Shown here one piece after another: positions 15,555 to 23,155 of a stretch of DNA of 23,194 bases. The stretch is from JAJPJX01 sp964568355 (GTDB lineage Bacteria > Acidobacteriota > Terriglobia > Bryobacterales > Bryobacteraceae). The translations under genes were made by a program, and so were the position numbers. The notes below the pieces were generated by a model. It was not told the DNA's origin. It saw nothing but the letters and a program-made list of their open reading frames with translations, and did no database searches. Location of the stretch: assembly GCA_964568355.1 (NCBI GenBank), contig CAZMRK010000864.1:1-23194 (forward strand), in the 5' to 3' direction. Position 1 is the stretch's first letter, and every line of letters begins with the position of its first letter.

Positions 15555-17711
15555 TCAGTTTGTTTCGGCTGAAAGTTCAACGGGCAGGGCACGCCACTCT
15601 TCGGCGAGCGCCACTGGCAGGCCCGCGCTGATGAGTTGGCGTCCCGTAAAAACTCCGATCGACGATCCTTCGCTCGAGACGCGGTATCGCGTCTCGGGAT
15701 CCAGCGCGCGCAAGCGCAGGGTCTCGCGCGCGGCGCCGCGAGCCAGCCGGTACGCCATCACTACGGCGCGCCGGCGGTCCGGTGAGACGTATTCCAGGGC
15801 CATCCACCCCGCCGGATTGTTGTGTGGGGGAGGCGGAGTCAGATGATAGACATCCGCATTCTGGATCACGCCGCGCAGACGCTTATAGAGCGCTACGTTG
15901 GCGGCGGCTCTCTCCACCTGGGCCGGGGTCCAGTCGAAGACTCGGCTGGAGATCCCGAACTGGCCGTTCATGGGCACCCGGAGCATGAAGTCCCACCACC
16001 CAGGCGGGCTGTTGGGGTTCGTCGTTCCGTCTTCTTTATCCCCGACCATCCAGTGGTTGCAGACCTCCGGCAGGAACTCCACGGTGCAGCCGTAGGCCAG
16101 TTGCAGCGAGGGCCGCGGCAGCACCATGTCCGAAAGCCAGGTGGTGTCCGTGTGCTGCAACAGGGCTGAATCGAAGCGCAGGCCGCCGCTGGAACAGTTT
16201 TCGATTACCAGCGCCGGATAAGCGTCGCGAATCTCGTCGAGAAAGCGGTAGTAGGCCGTGAGATGGCGGTGCAGGACTTCGCCGGAGCGTTCCGGACCTG
16301 GCGGATCAAACTCCTCGCCGATTCCGATGTTGTAGTCGATCTTGATCCAGTCGAGCCGGTAGGCACGCATCAGCCGGTCGATGGTGGAGCGGGCCCAGGC
16401 GTGGACGGCCGGCTTGCTGAAGTCAAGATGCCGCCGGACGTCCCGTGTGATGGGGCCGCCGCGATAGGCCAGAAACCAGTCGGGGTGCTCCTGAACGAGG
16501 CGGGAATCCACTCCGGCGTTCTCGATCTCCACCCAGATTCCGAACTTCATCCCCAGGCCGTGAACGAATTGCGCGAGCTCTTCGATGCCGTTAGGGAAAG
16601 CCACGGGGTCGGCGATGTAGTCGCCCAGTTCTCTACTCCAGTTCTTGCGGTTGTACCATCCGGAATCCAGGACGAAGACTTCGGCGCCCAGCCGCGCGGC
16701 GATTTGCGCGCATTGCTTCATTTCCGCGACCGTCATCTTGCCGGGAAACGGATACCACGAGTTGAACTGCACCAGCAGGGGCCGGTTAGCCGTCCGGTGA
16801 GGCGAAACATATTGCCGCTGGTAGCGGTGGAGCTGATTCGCCGCGTCATCCAGGTCGCCTCGGGAAGCGGTAAATGCGGCTTGCGGCAGATTGAACGATT
16901 GCCCCGGCTTTAGCGCCAGCGGACCGCCGAAATCGAAACGGATGCCGAGCTTCACCCGGAGTTCACTTTCCTCCGCCGGCATACTCGATCTGCCAGGCCG
17001 GCGCTCGAAGCTCATCTGCCAGTTCCCGGACCATGCCAGTTGGGCGAGATAGCGTACGCCCGAGCCTGTGTTGTGCAGCGCGAACCAGGGCGAGTACATG
17101 CTGGTGGAACGTCCGCTGTCGGACGTGAAGGAGCGCAGGCCTGGCCCGAGCATCTCCGTGGCCACCTGTCGCTCCTGACCCCAACCGCCCCAGAGATAGG
17201 TCAGCTCATAGGGACCGGAAGGCAGATGCCAGTCCAGCGAAGGCACGGCTTCCACCCGCAGCACCTGGGTGCCTTTGTTCACGAACCCGATCTGCCGGGT
17301 GATCGCGCCCGTGTCGCCCCAGGCCGTATAGCGGGATTCAAGCATCATCCCGGTCGAACGGTGCCGGAACTCCAGACGCAACTCTTCCACGCCGGGCGAC
17401 GGCCGGACGATCCGGCTGGAGACGAACGTAAGATCACCGGCATCGAGCGGCTGGCCTTCGATCAAACCGGAGATCTCCAGAGGCGCCGGACTCCCTGCCG
17501 GCTGAGAAGCAATCTTCCAGACGGGGCCGCCGGTGGGACCAAAGTATTCCAGAACAACGCCGAGGTCCCGCCGGGCAATGCGGCATTCGACCGAACCGGA
17601 CTGAATCGTCCAGCTCCGGCCGCTGGATTCCTCCCGGATTGCGGCTGGCGAAGAGATGAGGACGAACGTGAAGCACGCCAACACGCCGGGAAAAGCTCGC
17701 GACGCAGGCAC
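15555..17711 (-). CDS. secreted GH36-type alpha-galactosidase (melibiase-like glycoside hydrolase)
   Basis: The 718 residues start with a signal peptide (about 1-24). The N-terminal beta-sandwich (about 30-300) precedes a (beta/alpha)8 barrel (about 310-640) and a C-terminal sandwich. Clan GH-D signatures are present: VLDSGWYNR, GIWVEIENAGVDS-HPDWF, WIKIDYN with the nucleophile Asp459, ENCSSGGLRFD, and TWLSDM with the acid/base Asp528. The layout and length match GH36 alpha-galactosidase, which cuts terminal alpha-1,6-galactose. Several motifs are altered from the common form (KIDYN for KWDMN, SDM for SDNTD, EIEN for EPEM), so a different specificity within GH36 is possible. The start is a GTG at 17711 with AAAGG upstream. 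It precedes the TonB receptor gene on the same strand, and the two may form a small glycan-use unit. Confidence 0.9.
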   Translation of the reverse strand: MPASRAFPGVLACFTFVLISSPAAIREESSGRSWTIQSGSVECRIARRDLGVVLEYFGPTGGPVWKIASQPAGSPAPLEISGLIEGQPLDAGDLTFVSSRIVRPSPGVEELRLEFRHRSTGMMLESRYTAWGDTGAITRQIGFVNKGTQVLRVEAVPSLDWHLPSGPYELTYLWGGWGQERQVATEMLGPGLRSFTSDSGRSTSMYSPWFALHNTGSGVRYLAQLAWSGNWQMSFERRPGRSSMPAEESELRVKLGIRFDFGGPLALKPGQSFNLPQAAFTASRGDLDDAANQLHRYQRQYVSPHRTANRPLLVQFNSWYPFPGKMTVAEMKQCAQIAARLGAEVFVLDSGWYNRKNWSRELGDYIADPVAFPNGIEELAQFVHGLGMKFGIWVEIENAGVDSRLVQEHPDWFLAYRGGPITRDVRRHLDFSKPAVHAWARSTIDRLMRAYRLDWIKIDYNIGIGEEFDPPGPERSGEVLHRHLTAYYRFLDEIRDAYPALVIENCSSGGLRFDSALLQHTDTTWLSDMVLPRPSLQLAYGCTVEFLPEVCNHWMVGDKEDGTTNPNSPPGWWDFMLRVPMNGQFGISSRVFDWTPAQVERAAANVALYKRLRGVIQNADVYHLTPPPPHNNPAGWMALEYVSPDRRRAVVMAYRLARGAARETLRLRALDPETRYRVSSEGSSIGVFTGRQLISAGLPVALAEEWRALPVELSAETN

Positions 17712-17866
17712 AAAAAAACCTTTCTCTCCCGCTACGATAGCGCTTCGCCCGGATTTTAGACACGAAGTGACGCAGATGTCAAGGTGTGATTATCTGATTG
17801 GATTTCGTCTGAAATTTGCCCAAAATGCAATGCGATTCTTAGCGCAAGAGGTCGGCGCTATCTTGG

Positions 17867-17881
17867 TATCAAAATTTGATA
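17867..17881. promoter_or_regulatory. palindromic operator upstream of hicA
   Basis: TATCAAA-A-TTTGATA is a perfect 7+1+7 palindrome ending 11 bases before the proposed hicA start, and the overlapping TGATATCA extends the symmetric region. HicB antitoxins with a ribbon-helix-helix domain, as here, repress their own operon by binding such palindromes, so I infer a HicB/HicAB operator. Promoter hexamers are not clear. Confidence 0.6.
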
Positions 17882-17892
17882 TCATTTCATGT

Positions 17893-18144
17893 GTGGGCAA
17901 ACACCAGCGCGTGTTGGAGGCGATCTTCGAAAAGCGAGCCAACATTGCTTGGGCAGACGTGGAATCCATGCTGTTGCCCTACGGTGCGGAAATTTCGGAA
18001 GGCCGCGGCTCACGCGTGCGCATTGCTCTCAATGGTGCCCGCGCTGTGTTTCATCGACCCCATCCTAAGAAAGAGACGGATCGGGGTGCAGTGGCCTCCT
18101 TACAGAGATTCCTTGCTGAGGCTGGCATCAGAATGGAGAAGTAG
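17893..18144 (+). CDS. hicA: HicA-family mRNA interferase toxin
   Basis: The 83-residue product (GKHQRVLEAIF...WADVESMLLPYGAEISEGRGSRVRIALNG-RAVFHRPHP...LQRFLAEAGI) has the double-stranded-RNA-binding-like fold pattern of HicA: helix, three strands, helix. HicA cleaves mRNA and tmRNA in translating cells until bound by HicB. The frame is open from 17656, but homology begins at GKHQ. I therefore take the GTG at 17893, just after a palindromic operator; the ATG at 17830 is an alternative that would place the operator inside the gene. No good ribosome site is visible. The canonical catalytic histidine position (GSxH or GSHH) is Arg41 in GSRV, as I recall for a HicA subgroup. hicB starts two bases after the stop. 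Confidence 0.87.
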   Translation: MGKHQRVLEAIFEKRANIAWADVESMLLPYGAEISEGRGSRVRIALNGARAVFHRPHPKKETDRGAVASLQRFLAEAGIRMEK

Positions 18145-18146
18145 TC

Positions 18147-18476
18147 ATGACTTATAAGGGATATCAGGCAAAGGTAGAGATGGACGAAGAGGCCGGTGTC
18201 TTCCATGGAGAAGTGATTAACACCCGGGACGTAATTACCTTCCAAGGGTCATCGGTGGAAGAACTGAAACAGGCCTTCCATGACTCTGTCGACGACTACC
18301 TGGATTTCTGTGTGTCTCGGGGCGAGGATCCAGAGAAACCATTCTCGGGGAAATTTCTGGTGCGAGTACCACCGGAACTTCACCGCGAGATCATGACCGA
18401 AGCCCGGCGCCAGGGCAAAAGCCTGAACGCGTATGTCCTGGAGAAGTTGCAGCTCAAGCCAAAATCAGCGGCTTGA
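18147..18476 (+). CDS. hicB: HicB-family antitoxin with ribbon-helix-helix domain
   Basis: The 109 residues comprise an N-terminal HicB partial-RNase-H-like domain (about 1-70: YKGYQAKVEMDEEAGVFHGEVI, then ITFQGSSVEELKQAFHDSVDDYLDFC). A C-terminal ribbon-helix-helix DNA-binding segment follows (about 70-105: FLVRVPPELHREIMTEARRQGKSLNAYVLEKLQ). HicB neutralises HicA by binding it and represses the operon through the RHH domain. The ATG is two bases after the hicA stop, with GGAG inside the hicA end, so the two are translated as a unit. The toxin-first order is normal for hicAB. The pair stands between convergent and divergent chromosomal genes and is more AT-rich than its surroundings, consistent with acquisition as a small module. 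Confidence 0.94.
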   Translation: MTYKGYQAKVEMDEEAGVFHGEVINTRDVITFQGSSVEELKQAFHDSVDDYLDFCVSRGEDPEKPFSGKFLVRVPPELHREIMTEARRQGKSLNAYVLEKLQLKPKSAA

Positions 18477-18482
18477 TTTTTG
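18459..18482 (+). terminator. possible hairpin at the end of hicB
   Basis: CCAAAATCA (18459-18467) pairs with TGATTTTTGG (18474-18483) with one bulged T and a GCGGCT loop. The stem overlaps the hicB stop codon. It is AT-rich and followed by only a mixed T/A-rich stretch, so it is at best a weak terminator. It lies in the 27-base gap between hicB and the convergent permease gene. Confidence 0.3.
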
Positions 18483-18503
18483 GTAAATTCGCTCCTTATT
18501 TAT

Positions 18504-21167
18504 TTATTCTTCGCGCAGAGTTTGGGCCGGGTGAATGTGTACGATGCGCAGGCTGGGCAGCAGCACCGCTACGGCGCCGGCCAGCAGCAGGGTGCCGCAG
18601 GCGCCGGCGAAGGCTACCGGATCGTTGGGGGCGATCCCCCAGATCAGCATCTTCAGCACGCGCGCCGAGGCCAGCGCAGCGGCGGAGCCCAGCAACAGGC
18701 CGGCCAGCACCAGGGTGAGGCCCGCGCGGGAGACGGCGCCGATGGCCTGCGAGCGGGTCGCGCCTAGAGCCATGCGGATCCCCAACTCGCGTGTGCGCTC
18801 CATGACGGACTGCGCGATGAGGCCATAAATCCCGGTCGCCGCCAGCAGCAGTGCCAGGCCGGCGAGTGCCGCCATCAGCAGCGCGTTCATCCGCTGGCGG
18901 GCGAAGGCCTCCTCGCGAATTTCGTCCATGGTTTCGAAGGCTGCAAAGGGAAGCAGAGGGTTGACCGATCTCACCGCGCCGGCGAGACTGGCGCCGAGAT
19001 TGCGAACCGGACCCGCCGTGCGGATCACCCACACGGGCGAGAACCAGGTGTGCACCATTTGCATCGCTCCGTCCCCGACCTGAGTGGCGGGAACATAGAT
19101 AGCGGGAACCGCGCCCACCGGTCCGAACTGCCCCCACCCGGCTGACTGCTGCACATCGGCGACCACGCCAACCACTTCGCAGACCGTGTCCATCCGGATG
19201 TGGCTGCCTACCGGCTCCTGCTCCGGAAAGTATTTTCGAACAAACGCCTGGTTCACCAGGGCGACCGGCTGGCTTTGGGCGGTGTCCGCGGCCGTCAAGG
19301 TTCTGCCGCGAAGTAACTCGATCCGCAGCGCTTCCAGATATCCCGGCGTCACGTAGGTGACATTGCTAATCAGCATCTCGCCGCTCACGTGCGGCCCGTC
19401 CAGGCGAAAGAAAGGGCTATTCAGCGCCCGCCGATAGGGCGGTGTCAATCCGACGCCGGCGAATTGGACGCCGGGAATCCGCCGGATCTGCTCCAGGGAG
19501 GCGTCGAACAGCCGGTTGACTTTGGCCGAGGTCGCGTAGCGTGCGTCCTGCAGCGAGAGGCTTGCGATCCTGACGTTGTGGCCATCGAAGCCCGGATCGA
19601 GCCCGGTGAGGTGCGAGAAGGTGCGGATCAGCAGGCCCGCGGCGACCAGCAGCACGGCCGCGAGTCCGACTTCGGCGACCACCAGCGCACGCCGCGGCCA
19701 ACTCTGATTCCGGCCGGAACCGCCATGGCTTCCACCCTGAGCTAACGATGAACGGATGTCGACGCGAGTGGTTGCCAGGGCGGGATAGAGGCCGAACAGC
19801 AGGCCCGTCAGAATGGTGGCAGCCGCGGTGGCGGCGAGGACTCGCGCGTCCAGGCCGATGGCCGCTTCACTGATTCCCAGGGGCTTCAAGGCAAATGTCT
19901 TCAATCCCTGCAGGGCCAGATAGCCGACCGTGCAGCCTGCCAAGCCTCCTCCGCAGGCAAGCAGCAGGCTTTCCACAAGCAGTTGCCGGACCACGGTCCA
20001 GCGCCCGCTGCCCAATGCGATTCGGGTAGCGATCTCCCGCTGGCGGGCCGCCGAGCGGGCGAGCAGCAGGCTGGCCAGATTCACACATCCGGCCAGCAGC
20101 GTCAGGCCCACAGCGGCCCAAAGGATCAGCAGGGGCGTGCGGATCTCGGCGGCTTGGCCCGTTTTGAGGGGCAGCAGGTGAAACTGCGCCGTTCTGCCCG
20201 GACGAAGGCGCCAGTCTTCCGCGGCGCTCTGGCTGAGGCTGGCGAGTTCGGCGTTGGCCTGGTCCCAACTGATACCCGGCCGGATTCGCGCGATCAGGTG
20301 GTAGTTCGTACCGCCGCCCTCCCCGTTAACCGTCGGGCGCAGTGGCGTCCATACATCGGTCGAGACATTGGTGCGGAAGCCTTCCGGCATCACGCCGATT
20401 ACGGTATAGGGCTCGCCCCGAAGCGTAATTTTCCGGCCCACTACTTTCGGATCGGCGCCCAGAACGTTCTGCCACAGGGCGTGGCTCAGGATCGCGAGTG
20501 CCGGTCCGCCGGGCCGGTCTTCCGCTGCGGTGAATTCGCGTCCGATCCACGGATGCACTCCAAGCACGCGGAAAAAGCCGGCCGAGACGCGTTGCTGCCG
20601 CACATAACGGGCGTTATTCCCGGAAACGAAGTTGACGCCGTTTCCGCCGCCGGAGTGCACCGCCGCCTCCAGGCTGCGGGCATGCTCGCGCACGATCTCG
20701 CAGTTGCGGCCGTCCTGCGCCATCTGCTCGTATTCGCCTCCGGCGCCGCGGTGCAGCACGATCACGGTGGCGAGCCGGTCCGGCTGCGGGTAGGGCAGAG
20801 GACGGAACAGCACCGCATCCACGACGCTGAACAGAGCCGTGTTCGCGCCGATGCAGAGCGCCAGGGTGGCGATTGCCGTGAACGTGAAGGTCGGGCTTTT
20901 GCGCAGAAGGCGCAGCGCATAACGCACGTCGCGCGCGATCTCATCGGGCCAGCGCAAGCCGCGGGCATCGCGGCAGCCATCCTTTGCCGATTGCACGGGG
21001 CCGAACTCCCGGTGCGCCCGCTGTTGGGCCAGTTCGCGCGGCAAACCCCGGGCGACCAGATCTTCGGTGTAGTTTCGCAGGTGCGCGAGAAGCTCTTCCT
21101 CCATCTCGCGCTCAAAACGCTGGCGTCCCAACGCGGCGCTTGCCAGGGAGCGAAGGCGGCTCCACAT
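18504..21167 (-). CDS. ADOP-family ABC permease with N-terminal prefix domain, PadR-linked
   Basis: This is an 887-residue duplicated MacB/FtsX-like permease. A cytoplasmic, helical, charged prefix domain (about 1-80: FEREMEEELLAHLRNYTEDLVARGLPRELAQQRAHREFG) is diagnostic of classic acidobacterial ADOPs. The first membrane helix follows (about 97-120, ATLALCIGANTALFSVVDAVLF) after RDVRYALRLLRKSPTF. The first FtsX block contains CVNLASLLLARSAARQREIATRIALGSG, and the second contains TRELGIRMALGATRSQAIG and three final helices. No ATP-binding protein is encoded nearby. The gene begins 3 bases after the PadR stop, so the pair is one operon under PadR control. The halves of this protein and the one at 7697-10228 are clearly homologous but divergent, so they are family members rather than a recent duplication. 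The substrate is unknown. Confidence 0.95.
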   Translation of the reverse strand: MWSRLRSLASAALGRQRFEREMEEELLAHLRNYTEDLVARGLPRELAQQRAHREFGPVQSAKDGCRDARGLRWPDEIARDVRYALRLLRKSPTFTFTAIATLALCIGANTALFSVVDAVLFRPLPYPQPDRLATVIVLHRGAGGEYEQMAQDGRNCEIVREHARSLEAAVHSGGGNGVNFVSGNNARYVRQQRVSAGFFRVLGVHPWIGREFTAAEDRPGGPALAILSHALWQNVLGADPKVVGRKITLRGEPYTVIGVMPEGFRTNVSTDVWTPLRPTVNGEGGGTNYHLIARIRPGISWDQANAELASLSQSAAEDWRLRPGRTAQFHLLPLKTGQAAEIRTPLLILWAAVGLTLLAGCVNLASLLLARSAARQREIATRIALGSGRWTVVRQLLVESLLLACGGGLAGCTVGYLALQGLKTFALKPLGISEAAIGLDARVLAATAAATILTGLLFGLYPALATTRVDIRSSLAQGGSHGGSGRNQSWPRRALVVAEVGLAAVLLVAAGLLIRTFSHLTGLDPGFDGHNVRIASLSLQDARYATSAKVNRLFDASLEQIRRIPGVQFAGVGLTPPYRRALNSPFFRLDGPHVSGEMLISNVTYVTPGYLEALRIELLRGRTLTAADTAQSQPVALVNQAFVRKYFPEQEPVGSHIRMDTVCEVVGVVADVQQSAGWGQFGPVGAVPAIYVPATQVGDGAMQMVHTWFSPVWVIRTAGPVRNLGASLAGAVRSVNPLLPFAAFETMDEIREEAFARQRMNALLMAALAGLALLLAATGIYGLIAQSVMERTRELGIRMALGATRSQAIGAVSRAGLTLVLAGLLLGSAAALASARVLKMLIWGIAPNDPVAFAGACGTLLLAGAVAVLLPSLRIVHIHPAQTLREE

Positions 21168-21170
21168 GAT

Positions 21171-21521
21171 TCAAACCTCTTCAGGACGCGCGCTCAGGAC
21201 ATTGCCGATTGCTTCGGCCACGCGCGACCACTCGGCCGTCTCGGCCTGCAATTGCTTGCGGCCGGCCGCGGTCAGCTCGTAATATTTGGCCTTGCGATTG
21301 TTCTCACTTTGGCCCCATTCGGAACGGATCCAGCCGCGATGTTCCAGGCGGTACAGCGCCGGGTAGAGCGAGCCCTGGGGGACCTGCAACGCATCTTTGG
21401 AGATCTGCTGGATGCGCAGCAGCACGCCATAGCCATGTAGAGGGCCAAGGGAGACGGCCTTCAGAATCAGCATGTCCAGGGTGCCTTGCAGCAGATCGAC
21501 GGATTTGGAGGGTGTGGGCAT
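21171..21521 (-). CDS. PadR-family transcriptional regulator
   Basis: The 116-residue protein is a one-domain PadR with a winged helix-turn-helix (about 8-85): LLQGTLDMLILKAVSLGPLHGYGVLLRIQQIS, the recognition region VPQGSLYPALYRLEHRGWIRSEW, and the wing RKAKYYELTAAGRKQL. A short C-terminal helix for dimer formation follows. PadR proteins usually repress the transporter operon next to them and are released by a small ligand. It starts at the ATG at 21521 and is followed after 3 bases by the ADOP permease, the common acidobacterial pairing. CTAG-centred repeats directly upstream (21526-21570) are its likely operator, so it is probably autoregulated. Confidence 0.95.
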   Translation of the reverse strand: MPTPSKSVDLLQGTLDMLILKAVSLGPLHGYGVLLRIQQISKDALQVPQGSLYPALYRLEHRGWIRSEWGQSENNRKAKYYELTAAGRKQLQAETAEWSRVAEAIGNVLSARPEEV

Positions 21522-21525
21522 GAGC

Positions 21526-21570
21526 TTTCCTAGAATAGCTAGGAATATCTTACGCCCACTTTCCTAGAAT
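21526..21570. promoter_or_regulatory. putative PadR operator: repeated CTAG-centred boxes
   Basis: TTTCCTAGAAT occurs twice in the same orientation, at 21526-21536 and 21560-21570 (34 bases apart, about three helical turns). The first copy is also one arm of the inverted repeat TTCCTAG-N5-CTAGGAA (21527-21545). All lie within 50 bases upstream of the padR start, where its promoter must be. The arrangement suggests cooperative binding of the regulator to its own promoter; this is inference. Confidence 0.65.
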
Positions 21571-21605
21571 GACAAGAGGTATGGCGCGGGGAGGTTTCCT
21601 GTGAG

Positions 21606-22967
21606 TTAGAGCTTGGCTTCGTTGGCGCCCGATCCGCCGGCCTTGCGCACGGTTACCGAACCTCGCTCGGTGACCAGGAGGATCGCGGCTCCCTGTCCTA
21701 CCTTGCCCTTCAGGGTGGCTGCCCGGCCGTCGGTTTCCTTGTTCAAAGCCGGTCCGAAATCGTTCATCGCTTCGCCGCGCTCGGCAGTGGCCTCCAGTTG
21801 GAAGGTGGCCTTGTCCGGCAATGCCAGTTCAATGCGGCCGGCCCGCGAACGCGCGGTAATCTTGGGCAGGGGCAGGCGGCTTGGCTGGAGATCGATGTCG
21901 CCGCGTTCGGTTTCCAGTTCGAGCGATTCGGTGAAGTCTTCGATCTTGACGTCCCGGGACTTGGTCACCAGGCGGACTGGCCCCACCAGGTTGCGGGCCG
22001 TGAAATCGCTCAGGTCCATGCTGATCTCACCCGGCAGGCGCTCCACGCGCAAGTCGGTATTTTGCGACTCGAAGTGCAGGGGCTTGGCCAGGTTCTTGAA
22101 TTCCAGGTTGCCGCTGTACGAGCCGTTCAGGGTGACCTGTCCGGCGACGTTTTCCAGGTCCACGTCGGTGCCGCGTCCCTGCACCTCCACGCTACCTTTT
22201 ACGTCGATGACGCGGATCAGGTCGCTGCGGCGCAGGTCCACGCGCACCGTGCCGCCGATCCGGTTGACCCGCACATCGGCCCGGTCGCTGGATAACTCCA
22301 CACTTTGGTCGACATCGGAAACATCGAGGTCGCCGGAGTTGCCGCTGGCCGTAACGCCGACGCCTCGCGGCACGGTGATCTCCAGGTCCGAGGAGACGCG
22401 CTGGTTGCGGCTGACCCTTTCCTGGTTGGTGCGCACCAGGATCTGATCGCCCTGCTCGACGAATTCGAGGGGGGTCTCCTGGTTGGCCTGGTCGGCATCG
22501 CTCCGGTTGAAGGCCCGGATGCTCTTGTGCCCGGTCACGCGGATATCCTGTCCCTCGGTGCCGGTAATGCGCAGGTTGCCGCGGGAATTCTCAAACACGA
22601 TGCGTTTGACCGCTCCGATTGTTTTCTGCCCGGAGACCGGGTAGTCGTACTGCTCACCGAACATCTCCAGGCTATGGACCTGGAATCGGAAGCCGTGGCG
22701 ATGGGCCGCGAACATGCCCGAGCCGACCAGGCAGATGAGGATGGCCAGCACCACCTCGCCGCCGGAGAAGCTGGCCGACTGCGGTTCCGAGCGCGCCGCG
22801 GCGACCAGCACTTCTGCCAGCCGCAGCAGGCCCCAGGCGATCAGCAGGAACGGCCAGTACACCGAGAACAGTTCCAGCAGTGGGATCTGCGGACGCAGGT
22901 TGTACAGCAGGAAAAAGCCTCCGACCAGAATCAGCAGGATCGGAGCGGCCAGCGAGCGACGTCTCAT
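21606..22967 (-). CDS. LiaI/LiaF-like membrane domain fused to a DUF4097 beta-helix domain
   Basis: The 453-residue protein starts with a LiaI/LiaF-like (DUF5668-type) membrane module. Helices lie at about 6-24 (APILLILVGGFFLLYNL) and 36-52 (YWPFLLIAWGLLRLAEVL), and a third hydrophobic stretch at 70-87. From about 120 to 450 it is a long run of short strands with periodic D/N/G turns (IVFENSRGNLRITG, DLEITVPRGVGVTASGNSGDLDVSDV, and similar repeats every ~20 residues). This is the DUF4097 putative adhesin fold, probably a right-handed beta-helix outside the membrane. Relatives are linked to envelope-stress modules, but a biochemical role is not known. Its start overlaps the stop of the upstream small protein (ATGA), so the two are coupled. 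I find no evidence of a protease or peptidoglycan-binding motif. Confidence 0.88.
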   Translation of the reverse strand: MRRRSLAAPILLILVGGFFLLYNLRPQIPLLELFSVYWPFLLIAWGLLRLAEVLVAAARSEPQSASFSGGEVVLAILICLVGSGMFAAHRHGFRFQVHSLEMFGEQYDYPVSGQKTIGAVKRIVFENSRGNLRITGTEGQDIRVTGHKSIRAFNRSDADQANQETPLEFVEQGDQILVRTNQERVSRNQRVSSDLEITVPRGVGVTASGNSGDLDVSDVDQSVELSSDRADVRVNRIGGTVRVDLRRSDLIRVIDVKGSVEVQGRGTDVDLENVAGQVTLNGSYSGNLEFKNLAKPLHFESQNTDLRVERLPGEISMDLSDFTARNLVGPVRLVTKSRDVKIEDFTESLELETERGDIDLQPSRLPLPKITARSRAGRIELALPDKATFQLEATAERGEAMNDFGPALNKETDGRAATLKGKVGQGAAILLVTERGSVTVRKAGGSGANEAKL

Positions 22968-23152
22968 ATCCCACCTCCTTGGCGCGTGCCTCTACCCAGC
23001 AGACTCAATAGCCCGAAGACGATCAGCAGCACGGGCCAGGTTTGATGAAAGCTGAACCTCGTGAAATGATCGATGGCGAACAGCGTTCCGACCGTGATCA
23101 TGGTTACCGGACCGCGGACCGCCCGTGCCAGGGAGAAGTCATTGCCGTTCAT
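22964..23152 (-). CDS. small LiaI/LiaF-like transmembrane protein
   Basis: This 62-residue protein is essentially one membrane module: a hydrophobic helix near 14-27 (GPVTMITVGTLFAID), a polar aromatic turn (HFTRFSFHQ) and a second helix near 39-52 (WPVLLIVFGLLSLLG), ending in a basic, glycine-rich tail. The pattern G-x-hydrophobic, F-x-x-x-WP-hhhhhhG is that of LiaI/LiaF-like (DUF5668) domains and is repeated at the N-terminus of the downstream DUF4097 protein. GAGG lies about 7 bases before the ATG. Four bases overlap the next gene, giving a two-gene translationally coupled unit. The two products may form a hetero-oligomer in the membrane; this is inference. Confidence 0.85.
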   Translation of the reverse strand: MNGNDFSLARAVRGPVTMITVGTLFAIDHFTRFSFHQTWPVLLIVFGLLSLLGRGTRQGGGI

Positions 23153-23155
23153 GGC

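Noticed and set aside
17656..17892. Extended N-terminus for HicA starting at 17656 or 17830
   Set aside because: It would overlap the alpha-galactosidase start and the palindromic operator, and HicA similarity begins only at GKHQ after the GTG at 17893.
19983..21440. Plus-strand open frame of 485 codons across the ADOP permease and padR
   Set aside because: Antisense shadow; the opposite strand encodes two unmistakable proteins.
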